Positions 1 to 5,347 of a stretch of DNA of 5,347 nucleotides are shown here, in pieces. Below the pieces are notes generated by a model. That model did not search any database and was not told the origin of the DNA. It was given only the letters and a program-made list of their open reading frames with translations. Position 1 is the first letter of the stretch. Every line of letters begins with the position of its first letter. The stretch comes from Verrucomicrobiota bacterium (lineage in GTDB: Bacteria > Verrucomicrobiota > Verrucomicrobiia > Methylacidiphilales > Verrucolacustridaceae), in contig VHDM01000074.1 of the NCBI GenBank assembly GCA_016876055.1, positions 1 through 5,347 on the forward strand, given 5' to 3'. Position numbers and translations under genes: made by a program.

Positions 1-223
1 CCACTTTGACCGGGGCGAGAAAGTCGCCAAAAGGTAAAGCCTCCTCGTACTGGGGCTCGAGAATAAACTTATTCGCTGAGTTGACGTAACCCCAGCGGCC
101 CCACCAGGCCTTTTTGGGTTGGAGATCAATATCGGAATCCACCTGGCTTTGGCAACTGCCGGAAAAAAATGCAAAGACACAAATATATAAAAGGCAACAA
201 GTTAGAATGCGAAGCGAGCTCAC
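1..223 (-). CDS. WG-repeat lipoprotein, 5' part only (3' end outside window)
   Basis: Reading the minus strand from a GTG at 223-221 gives 74 codons, open to the window edge. An in-frame TAG lies immediately upstream (226-224), so GTG is the only reasonable start. Residues 4-20 form a hydrophobic signal segment with one Arg at position 5. It is followed by SGSC with Cys24, which resembles a lipobox although Ser and Gly sit where Leu and Ala/Ser are usual. Residues 40-74 match one WG repeat: WGYVN (44-48), a FILEPQY core (53-59), then EEALPF and a LAPVKV end. WG repeats occur in tandem in exported or surface proteins of poorly known function, and more copies should follow beyond the edge. No clear ribosome binding site precedes the GTG. 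The signal-peptide DNA is noticeably AT-rich compared with the rest. The gene is divergent from the EEP hydrolase gene. The repeat family is fairly sure; lipidation is inferred and the function is unknown. Confidence 0.72.
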   Translation of the reverse strand, partial: MSSLRILTCCLLYICVFAFFSGSCQSQVDSDIDLQPKKAWWGRWGYVNSANKFILEPQYEEALPFGDFLAPVKV

Positions 224-308
224 CTAGCTTTAGATTAAGGAGTGGAAAGAGTCCGTCAAGGGACCGAAAAGAGTCGTGGGGGTCAGATCAGAAGATATCC
301 TATTTCCG
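224..308. promoter_or_regulatory. divergent intergenic region between WG-repeat and EEP genes
   Basis: These 85 bases must carry the 5' signals of two divergent genes, unless promoters extend into the coding regions. On the plus strand there is an AAGGAG at 237-242, but it is 66 bases from the chosen ATG at 309 and 33 bases from an alternative GTG at 276, so it serves neither well. The best -10-like word for the plus-strand gene is TATAAA at 186-191, inside the WG gene's signal-peptide codons, and it lacks a convincing -35. TAGATT at 231-236 is another weak candidate. The word CTAGCTTT at 224-231 recurs upstream of nuoB. No operator-like inverted repeat was seen. The promoter role is inferred from gene layout only. 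Confidence 0.4.
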
Positions 309-1853
309 ATGACTCACGCTCCTTTGTGGCGGTGCCTGCTGACCTCCCAGATCCTTCTGGCGGTCGGATGGTGCGAGGAGACCAATGTCCCGGCCCCCCA
401 AGTTCCGACCCAACCGAAACGTTTTTGGGTGATGGCCTATAATGTCGAAAATTTGATGGATGTGGACCGGGTGGCCCTGTACGACGACTATGCGGAGATT
501 CCTGATGATCCTCACAGCTACAGCCCGGCCAAACTACTCCGCAAACTCCAAACCATTTGCCGGGTGCTGAAATCAGCCCCGGGGGGAGTCGGCCCGGAGG
601 TGGTGATTCTTAACGAGCTGGAGGTTGATCAAACTCCGGAGAGTGCGGTCGCAGACCTGAAGGAATTCCTGCAAAAGCACGAGCACACCACTTACGGGGA
701 GATGCTCACCACAGGGCTCAACGATGAATTGAGGGGCCTGCCGGTGGAAGCTTGGCTCCTCAAGGCCCTGGAGGATGAGGGATTGAAGGGCTACACGGTT
801 TTGGTGGGGGAAGCTAATTCCAGTGGCGGCCAACATGGGGAGGCCATCAAAGTGGGGTTGCTGACCCGCTTCCCCGTTTTGGAAACCAAGACCCATCCCA
901 CCAATCAGGCCCGAGGTATTCTCGAGGCCAAGCTGGATGTGGAGGGGCATCCGGTGTTTGTTTTTGGCAACCACTGGAAAAGCGGGGCGGGAAATCCAGC
1001 CATGGAGAATGTCCGTCTCGGCAACGCCAAGGTTTTGCGGGACCGTCTGGATCAAATTTTCCAAAATCAGCCTCGTGCCGATGTGATCGTGGGAGGGGAT
1101 CTGAATTCCCACTACAACCAAGGGCAAAGGTATCCTTTTATGCCGAAAACCGGTGTCCAGGATGTTTTGGGTTCCCAAGGCGATCCGACCATTTTCGCCA
1201 AAACCGACGGGCCCGATCTTTATAACCTCTGGTTTGAGATGGCCCCGGAAAACCGAGTTTCTGACGAATATGACGGCGAGTGGGGTACCCTGATGCAGTT
1301 GCTGGTGGGACGCGGCTTGGGAGATGGCCAGGGAGTCGATCTGGTGCCCGGGACGTTCACGCAGCTTCGGATCCCCGATCTCAATATCCAGGGCCCCCTG
1401 AAATTACCATGGCGATGGACCAACTATGGGCCGGGTTGGGGGGCGAGTGACCACTTTCCCGTTCTCGCGCAATTTCAGCTCGCCGATGGGGCTCCGCTCT
1501 CTTTTGGTTCCCGTGCTTGGAGTACCGTTGCGCCAAAAGAGGCTCTGCAGGTGGGGTTTGACCGGATGGACCGTGGCAAGCTCCGCAACGCCTCCGTTCT
1601 GAAGGACGCTACGCCTGAGGATTTTGCCAAAGCGGTTGGGGAAATTTTCGTGGTGGAGGGGACTTTTTCCAAAATCCGCCCCCTGGAAGTGGATGTGGAT
1701 GGAAAAAGTTACTCGCTCCACTCCTTTGACAAGGATCTCAAGGCGGCCTTAAAGGAAAAGCCCAAGGGCAAGCCGATGAAGTTTTTGGGTGAACTGGGAT
1801 TGCATAAAGGAAAACTCCAGTTTCTGGTCCACGACCCGAGCTGGATCCAGTAA
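309..1853 (+). CDS. exported endonuclease/exonuclease/phosphatase-family hydrolase with C-terminal OB-like domain
   Basis: This 514-residue protein is predicted to be a metal-dependent phosphodiesterase of the EEP (DNase I-like) fold, probably a secreted nuclease. Residues 1-25 look like a signal peptide (Arg8, hydrophobic 9-21). Cys22 is not in a good lipobox. The EEP motifs appear in order: AYNVEN (43-48, metal-site Asn45), NELE with Glu103, NHWKS with His222, GGDLNSHY with Asp264 and Asn266, and SDHFPV with Asp381 and His382. All core catalytic residues expected of the family are present. The NHWKS form resembles exported bacterial EEP nucleases. Residues 443-514 resemble a small OB fold (VVEGTFSKIR near 448-457, GKPMKFLGELG near 487-497, DPSWI at the end), which could bind nucleic acid. 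An alternative GTG start at 276 would add 11 residues. ATG 309 is preferred because it places the signal peptide at the terminus, though neither start has a good ribosome binding site. The substrate (DNA, RNA or a phosphoester) is not determined. It converges on malQ with a 2-base gap. Confidence 0.85.
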   Translation: MTHAPLWRCLLTSQILLAVGWCEETNVPAPQVPTQPKRFWVMAYNVENLMDVDRVALYDDYAEIPDDPHSYSPAKLLRKLQTICRVLKSAPGGVGPEVVILNELEVDQTPESAVADLKEFLQKHEHTTYGEMLTTGLNDELRGLPVEAWLLKALEDEGLKGYTVLVGEANSSGGQHGEAIKVGLLTRFPVLETKTHPTNQARGILEAKLDVEGHPVFVFGNHWKSGAGNPAMENVRLGNAKVLRDRLDQIFQNQPRADVIVGGDLNSHYNQGQRYPFMPKTGVQDVLGSQGDPTIFAKTDGPDLYNLWFEMAPENRVSDEYDGEWGTLMQLLVGRGLGDGQGVDLVPGTFTQLRIPDLNIQGPLKLPWRWTNYGPGWGASDHFPVLAQFQLADGAPLSFGSRAWSTVAPKEALQVGFDRMDRGKLRNASVLKDATPEDFAKAVGEIFVVEGTFSKIRPLEVDVDGKSYSLHSFDKDLKAALKEKPKGKPMKFLGELGLHKGKLQFLVHDPSWIQ

Positions 1854-1855
1854 CC

Positions 1856-3382
1856 TCAGGAGCGTTTCGCTTCCCGGGTGAGCCGGCCAAGCCGTTGCTC
1901 GGTTTCGGGATCCAGTTGTTCCCACCGGAAACGCCAGGCCCAGTTACCGTTTGCGCGTCCAGGCACATTCATGCGGGCAAAAGAATCCATCCCCAACACG
2001 TCCTGCAACGGATAGATGGCCGTGTTGGCGTTGGAGCGAAGAGCCAGGGCGATCACGTCCCAGTGAATTTGGGAGCCGTCGCATTTCAGATACGTACGGA
2101 TAGTGTGACGTTCGCGCTCGATCTGCTCGGGCGTGCGGGTGGAGTCCTTGCCGGGTTCACTTCGGTACCAACCGACCGTGGTGTCGTTGTCATGGGTGCC
2201 GGTATAGACCACGCAACCCTTGGGATAACTTTCGGGACGGAATTCGGCGGCTTTGGGATCATCCCCGAACGCAAACTGAAGAATCCTCATGCCGGGATAA
2301 CCGAGACCGTTGCGGAGTTTTTCCACATCCGGGGTGATCACGCCCAAATCCTCCGCGATGATCGGCATGGTGCCGAGGGAGGCTTTGGCAGCGTCGAACA
2401 ATTTCCGGTCCGGTCCCGGTACCCACTTGCCTTTGACGGCGGTGGCTTCAGTTCCGGGAATTTCCCAGTAGGCGGCGAAACCGCGGAAGTGGTCGATCCG
2501 GACGATATCAACAAGGGAGAAAGCCGCCTTCAGGCGGGAGATCCACCATGCGTAATTTTCCTTCTCGTGAACGTCCCAACGGTAGAGGGGATTTCCCCAG
2601 CGCTGGCCATTGGCACTGAAGTAATCCGGCGGCACTCCGGCCACCACGGTGGGCTGGCCGTTGGGCTCAAGGGAGAAAAGATCCGGGCGGCACCAGACGT
2701 CAGCGCTGTCGTGGGCCACAAAGATCGGCACGTCGCCGATGATGGAAACCCCGCGACCCTTGGCCTCGCGGCGGAGGGACTCCCACTGATGGAAAAAGAG
2801 GAATTGCAGAATTTTCGCCTGCCGGATCTGGGTGGCGTGTTCCTTGCGGGCAGCCTGCAAGGCCAGGCCCTCGCGACGAACCAGCGGGTCGGGCCAGTTG
2901 ACCCAAGGACCGTTGCCGTAGTGTTTCTTGAGCGTCGTGAAAAGAGAATAGTCCTCCAGCCAGGAGTGGTTTTCCTCCTCAAACTTGGCGAGTCCGGCCT
3001 TGAGTTGGGCGGAGGCACGACGGGCAAAGGAGCGAGCGGCTTTTTCCAGAATGGGAACACGAGCTTCGATGACAGGTCCGTAGTCGACCCGATCCTGCGG
3101 GAAGGTGGGAAACTTATTGAGATCGGCCTCCAACAGCAACCCCTCATCAAGCAAGGCCTCAAAGGAGATGAGCATCGGGTTGCCGGCAAAGGTGGAGAGG
3201 GTCTGGTAGGGGGAGTCGGCGTACCCGGTGGGGCCAAGGGGCAGGACCTGCCAGAGTCGCTGGGACATCCCGTGCAGGTGGGCGAGCCAACGGTGGGCTT
3301 CCGGCCCGATCTCCCCGATGCCGTATCGACCGGGCAAGGAGGTGGGATGAAGCAGAATGCCGGCGGCGCGGGGAAATTCCAT
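1856..3382 (-). CDS. malQ: 4-alpha-glucanotransferase (amylomaltase, GH77)
   Basis: The 508-residue product is a cytoplasmic amylomaltase that transfers alpha-1,4-glucan segments between maltodextrins, releasing glucose, in maltodextrin and glycogen metabolism. The length matches the compact bacterial GH77 type (about 500 residues). The N-terminus has the family signature GILLHPTSLPG (8-18), then DSPYQ (56-60) and FAGNP (65-69). The nucleophile Asp297 lies in VRIDHFRG, the acid/base Glu344 in IIAEDLG, and the third catalytic acid Asp398 in GTHDND. The substrate loop GVPPDYFSANGQRWGNPLY (249-267) and the C-terminal NVPGRANGNWAWR signature (472-484) are intact, so the enzyme should be active. 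ATG 3382 is chosen because homology starts at once. A further in-frame extension to 3541 would run into the neighbouring antiporter gene. No Shine-Dalgarno sequence precedes the ATG. It may be co-transcribed with the antiporter gene 46 bases upstream, although no functional link is evident. No other glycogen genes are in view. Confidence 0.97.
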   Translation of the reverse strand: MEFPRAAGILLHPTSLPGRYGIGEIGPEAHRWLAHLHGMSQRLWQVLPLGPTGYADSPYQTLSTFAGNPMLISFEALLDEGLLLEADLNKFPTFPQDRVDYGPVIEARVPILEKAARSFARRASAQLKAGLAKFEEENHSWLEDYSLFTTLKKHYGNGPWVNWPDPLVRREGLALQAARKEHATQIRQAKILQFLFFHQWESLRREAKGRGVSIIGDVPIFVAHDSADVWCRPDLFSLEPNGQPTVVAGVPPDYFSANGQRWGNPLYRWDVHEKENYAWWISRLKAAFSLVDIVRIDHFRGFAAYWEIPGTEATAVKGKWVPGPDRKLFDAAKASLGTMPIIAEDLGVITPDVEKLRNGLGYPGMRILQFAFGDDPKAAEFRPESYPKGCVVYTGTHDNDTTVGWYRSEPGKDSTRTPEQIERERHTIRTYLKCDGSQIHWDVIALALRSNANTAIYPLQDVLGMDSFARMNVPGRANGNWAWRFRWEQLDPETEQRLGRLTREAKRS

Positions 3383-3428
3383 GCGTGAAAAGATTAAAAA
3401 GGCAAACGGGCGGGCGGGGAAGGGGGAA

Positions 3429-4730
3429 TCAGCGGATGAGTAACCAACCACAAAGCACCAAGATCGGAACCAGAATGGGCAGGGAATAGCGGAAAATATA
3501 ACCAAAGAAGGAAGGCATCCTGATTTGGGCGGCATCGGCAATCGACTTCACCAACAGGTTGGGACCGTTCCCGATGTAGGTGGCGGCACCAAAAAAAACT
3601 GCGCCTAGCGAGATCGCGGCCAGCGTGTGGGGGTCATTGGCGGCAAACATGGCCACCTCTTGCGGATTGAGAAGATGAAAAGGGGGTTGGTGGAGGGCTA
3701 AGGCAAGGGTGAGGAAGGTCAGGTAGGTGGGGGCATTGTCGAGAAATGCCGAGAGGCTCCCGGTCATGAAGTAAAACTGCAGGTCGCTCGGATGTCCGAA
3801 CTTGTCGGAGTGCACAGTCAAGGTGTGGATGACGGGAACCAAAGTGGCGAAAATCCCCAAAAACAGCCATGCGACCTCTTTCAGCGGCTCGAAATTAAAG
3901 TCGTTCTTGGCGCGAATCGTTGGATCGGTGAAGCGATGGGACAGAGCAGCGGCGGCCGCCATGATCGCCTCTGGCACGCCCCAAGGGGCACCAGCGCCGC
4001 GTAATAAGACGGCCCCGAGAATCACCAGGACAAACCAGGCATTTTTGGCGCCAGCCAGCCGGAAAGTTTCCTGCGCGGTTTCTTTTTCCCGCACCGGTTG
4101 GGGAGCCCGGCGAAAATTGATGGAATCAAAAACGTAAAACACCGCAAGAAGAAGCGCCATCACCAAGACCCAGTCGGGCCAAAGGTGGAACAACGTCCAG
4201 AAAAACGGCACTCCGCGCAGGTAGCCGAGAAATAGGGGTGGATCCCCCACCGGGGTCAGGCACCCCCCCACGTTGGCCACGATGAAAATAAAAAAAACAA
4301 TGTGAAATCCGGTGATCCGGTACTTGTTCATCCGAATCCAAGGCCGGATGAGCAGCATGGCGGCGCCGGTGGTTCCCAGCAGGTTGGCCAAGAGCCCTCC
4401 GATCATCAGAAAGACCACGTTGCGAAACGGGGTGGCTTCTCCGGCCACGCCGAGATGGATTCCCCCAGTCACGACATAAAGCGAACCAATCAAAGTCATG
4501 AAACTGAGATACTCTTGGAGGGAGTGGATCAGAGGATCGGCCTGACGGCGTCCGATCAGGTAATAGGTCATCACCACTGCCGCCATGCAGACGCTGAACA
4601 TGGGGTAACGCTGGTGCCAAAGCTTGGGGGTCAGCAGCGGGCCTACGGCAATCGCCCCCAAAAGGAGAATGAAGGGAGCCAAGATCCATGGCGGCGGGGC
4701 GGCGCCCAAATCCATGACGGCAAGCGGCAT
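3429..4730 (-). CDS. NhaD-like Na+/H+ antiporter family protein (ion transporter superfamily)
   Basis: This is a 433-residue polytopic inner-membrane protein with about 11-12 hydrophobic segments, for example near 15-33, 43-60, 74-95, 102-128, 139-160, 176-201, 230-265, 285-305, 317-345, 368-386 and 410-432. It shows the two-fold pattern of the ion transporter (ArsB/NhaD/citrate) superfamily. The first half has GTTGAAMLLIRP (119-130) and ANVGGCLTPVGDPPLF (152-167), the counterpart of the NhaD 'ANAGGAxSPxGD' segment. The second half has FLDNAP (329-334) and AATYIGNGPNLLVKS (382-396). I infer Na+(Li+)/H+ exchange, which is how such proteins are usually annotated. Transport of citrate or another organic anion cannot be excluded, because relatives are labelled 'putative citrate transport'. 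The start is ATG 4730, preceded by AAGGA only 2 bases away. The Met at residue 6 is an alternative. The gene is divergent from nuoB, which hints at an energetics role, and lies 46 bases upstream of malQ on the same strand. Confidence 0.85.
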   Translation of the reverse strand: MPLAVMDLGAAPPPWILAPFILLLGAIAVGPLLTPKLWHQRYPMFSVCMAAVVMTYYLIGRRQADPLIHSLQEYLSFMTLIGSLYVVTGGIHLGVAGEATPFRNVVFLMIGGLLANLLGTTGAAMLLIRPWIRMNKYRITGFHIVFFIFIVANVGGCLTPVGDPPLFLGYLRGVPFFWTLFHLWPDWVLVMALLLAVFYVFDSINFRRAPQPVREKETAQETFRLAGAKNAWFVLVILGAVLLRGAGAPWGVPEAIMAAAAALSHRFTDPTIRAKNDFNFEPLKEVAWLFLGIFATLVPVIHTLTVHSDKFGHPSDLQFYFMTGSLSAFLDNAPTYLTFLTLALALHQPPFHLLNPQEVAMFAANDPHTLAAISLGAVFFGAATYIGNGPNLLVKSIADAAQIRMPSFFGYIFRYSLPILVPILVLCGWLLIR

Positions 4731-4826
4731 GGTCCTTGGATGCAGGGGGTTAATAAGAGGGTCAAGCGGAACTGATTTTCACCCCATACTCTTGCCCTGG
4801 CGGGAAGTGGGACTAGCTTTGGGGCC
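4731..4826. promoter_or_regulatory. divergent promoter region between antiporter gene and nuoB
   Basis: These 96 bases separate two divergent start codons and must hold, or lie next to, both promoters. On the plus strand, TTGCCC (4792-4797) and TAGCTT (4814-4819) are spaced 16 bases apart and match the sigma-70 consensus at 4/6 and 3/6. If used, transcription would start within a base or two of the nuoB ATG and give an almost leaderless message. On the minus strand, TTGACC (4765-4760) is a good -35 match, but the -10 position 17 bases further on is poor. CTAGCTTT at 4813-4820 also occurs upstream of the EEP gene. No clear operator palindrome or riboswitch-like fold was seen. The placement of the elements is tentative. 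Confidence 0.45.
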
Positions 4827-5345
4827 ATGGCAGAGAGCGTCACAGGGGCAATGGGTTACAACTCCAAGGTGGAAGGCAACATTGTCCTGACCACACTGGA
4901 TGCGGCTGTAAATTGGATGAGAAAAAATTCCCTTTGGCCGATGCCCATGGGCCTGGCCTGTTGCGCCATTGAGCTGATGGCGTCTGCCTCGGCCCGCTTT
5001 GACATCGCCCGGTTCGGCGCGGAAGTGATGCGCTTTTCCCCAAGACAGTCCGATCTGATGATCGTGGCTGGCACGGTCACCTACAAGATGGCTTTGGCGA
5101 CCAAACGGATTTGGGATCAGATGGCCGAACCCAAGTGGTGCATTGCCATGGGCGCCTGTGCCAGCACCGGCGGGATGTACCGGAGTTACGCCGTCTTGCA
5201 GGGAATCGATCATCTCGTGCCGGTGGACGTGTATGTGTCCGGATGCCCGCCCCGCCCGGAGGCGGTGTTGGAGGCGCTCATGAAACTTCAGGACAAGATC
5301 GCCAAGAGCCGTGGGGTGGTTCTGAGCCAAAAACAGGCGGCATGA
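4827..5345 (+). CDS. nuoB: NADH-quinone oxidoreductase subunit B (complex I)
   Basis: This 172-residue protein is the complex I subunit at the foot of the peripheral arm. It holds the terminal 4Fe-4S cluster N2, which passes electrons to quinone. The tandem Cys pair in GLACCAIE (Cys45, Cys46), Cys111 in GACASTGG and Cys140 in [10 protein letters not shown] have exactly the spacing (1, 65, 29) of the four N2 ligands in the E. coli subunit. Other conserved blocks are [19 protein letters not shown] (58-76), AGTVTYKMA (81-89) and PEPKW-like AEPKW (100-104). The length is normal and the gene is complete. The short N-terminal leader (1-30) is typical, and the start at ATG 4827 is preferred over the in-frame ATG at 4851, though only a weak GGGG lies upstream. 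The stop overlaps the next start as ATGA, the usual sign of translational coupling inside a nuo operon. No nuoA lies upstream; instead there is a divergent transporter gene. Confidence 0.97.
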   Translation: MAESVTGAMGYNSKVEGNIVLTTLDAAVNWMRKNSLWPMPMGLACCAIELMASASARFDIARFGAEVMRFSPRQSDLMIVAGTVTYKMALATKRIWDQMAEPKWCIAMGACASTGGMYRSYAVLQGIDHLVPVDVYVSGCPPRPEAVLEALMKLQDKIAKSRGVVLSQKQAA

Positions 5346-5347
5346 GC
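5342..5347 (+). CDS. start of next gene, probably nuoC or nuoCD (two codons visible)
   Basis: ATG at 5342-5344 overlaps the nuoB TGA in a 4-base ATGA junction and is followed by AGC (Ser). A purine-rich AGGCGG ends one base before it. Only Met-Ser can be read, so the identity rests on the conserved nuoB-nuoC order in complex I operons rather than on the sequence. The ATGA overlap predicts translation coupled to nuoB. Confidence 0.5.

Noticed and set aside
573..1178. 201-codon open frame on the minus strand opposite the EEP gene
   Set aside because: It is opposite a region with clear EEP motifs. The translation shows no domain, signal or membrane pattern and there is no supporting start site.
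1880..1900. Stem-loop GAGCCGG / CCG-TT-GCTC as terminator for the EEP gene
   Set aside because: The stem has a 2-base bulge, sits inside malQ codons and is not followed by a T-tract, so it is not a credible intrinsic terminator.
1895..3388. 497-codon open frame on the plus strand, antisense to malQ
   Set aside because: It lies almost entirely opposite a malQ gene with all catalytic motifs intact. Its translation has low-complexity Gly/Val-rich content and no recognisable domain. Long antisense frames are common opposite GC-rich genes.
3383..3428. Terminator or regulatory element between the antiporter gene and malQ
   Set aside because: On the minus strand the 46 bases are pyrimidine-rich with T-runs, but no GC stem precedes them. 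The spacing is also compatible with an operon.
3383..3541. 53-codon N-terminal extension of malQ
   Set aside because: It would overlap the antiporter's 3' end by 113 bases, and the GH77 family homology begins right at the ATG at 3382. The extension is an out-of-frame reading of the antiporter C-terminus.
4824..4831. Palindrome GCCATGGC at the nuoB start codon
   Set aside because: An 8-base palindrome around an ATG flanked by GCC/GGC is expected by chance in GC-rich DNA. No second half-site or spacing pattern suggests an operator.
4779..5330. 183-codon open frame on the minus strand opposite nuoB
   Set aside because: nuoB is unmistakable on the plus strand. The antisense product is His/Gly-rich with no known motif.

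Overview
The window (roughly 55-60% GC by eye) is densely packed bacterial chromosome with five genes, plus the first two codons of a sixth. The mix fits an environmental Gram-negative of the Verrucomicrobiota or a neighbouring PVC phylum: a WG-repeat lipoprotein, a secreted endonuclease/exonuclease/phosphatase (EEP) protein, a bacterial-type GH77 amylomaltase, an NhaD-like ion transporter of the 'putative citrate transport' type, and a typical NuoB. That placement is an impression from protein style. No rRNA or other marker is present to prove it.

Layout from left to right. At 1-223, minus strand, lies the 5' part of a lipoprotein gene with a WG repeat, cut by the window edge. It is divergent from a plus-strand gene (309-1853) for an exported EEP-fold hydrolase with an OB-fold-like C-terminal domain. 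That gene meets malQ (4-alpha-glucanotransferase, 1856-3382, minus) tail to tail with only 2 bases between the stop codons. Upstream of malQ on the same strand, 46 bases away, is an integral-membrane antiporter-like gene (3429-4730, minus). A 96-base divergent intergenic region (4731-4826) separates it from nuoB (4827-5345, plus). An ATGA overlap at the nuoB stop starts the next gene, presumably nuoC or a nuoCD fusion.

Functionally these are separate modules: envelope or secreted proteins on the left, glycogen/maltodextrin metabolism in the middle, and membrane bioenergetics on the right. The one plausible link is the ion antiporter divergent from the start of a complex I operon, since both act on transmembrane ion gradients. 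No nuoA precedes nuoB here.

I found no tRNA, rRNA, CRISPR array, insertion sequence, phage gene or convincing intrinsic terminator. Nothing looks like a new multi-gene system. The points most worth a second look are the EEP plus OB-like domain architecture, the nuo operon apparently starting at nuoB, the edge-truncated WG-repeat gene, the scarcity of Shine-Dalgarno sites, and an 8-base word shared by the two divergent intergenic regions. No stretch longer than about 100 bases lacks a gene.
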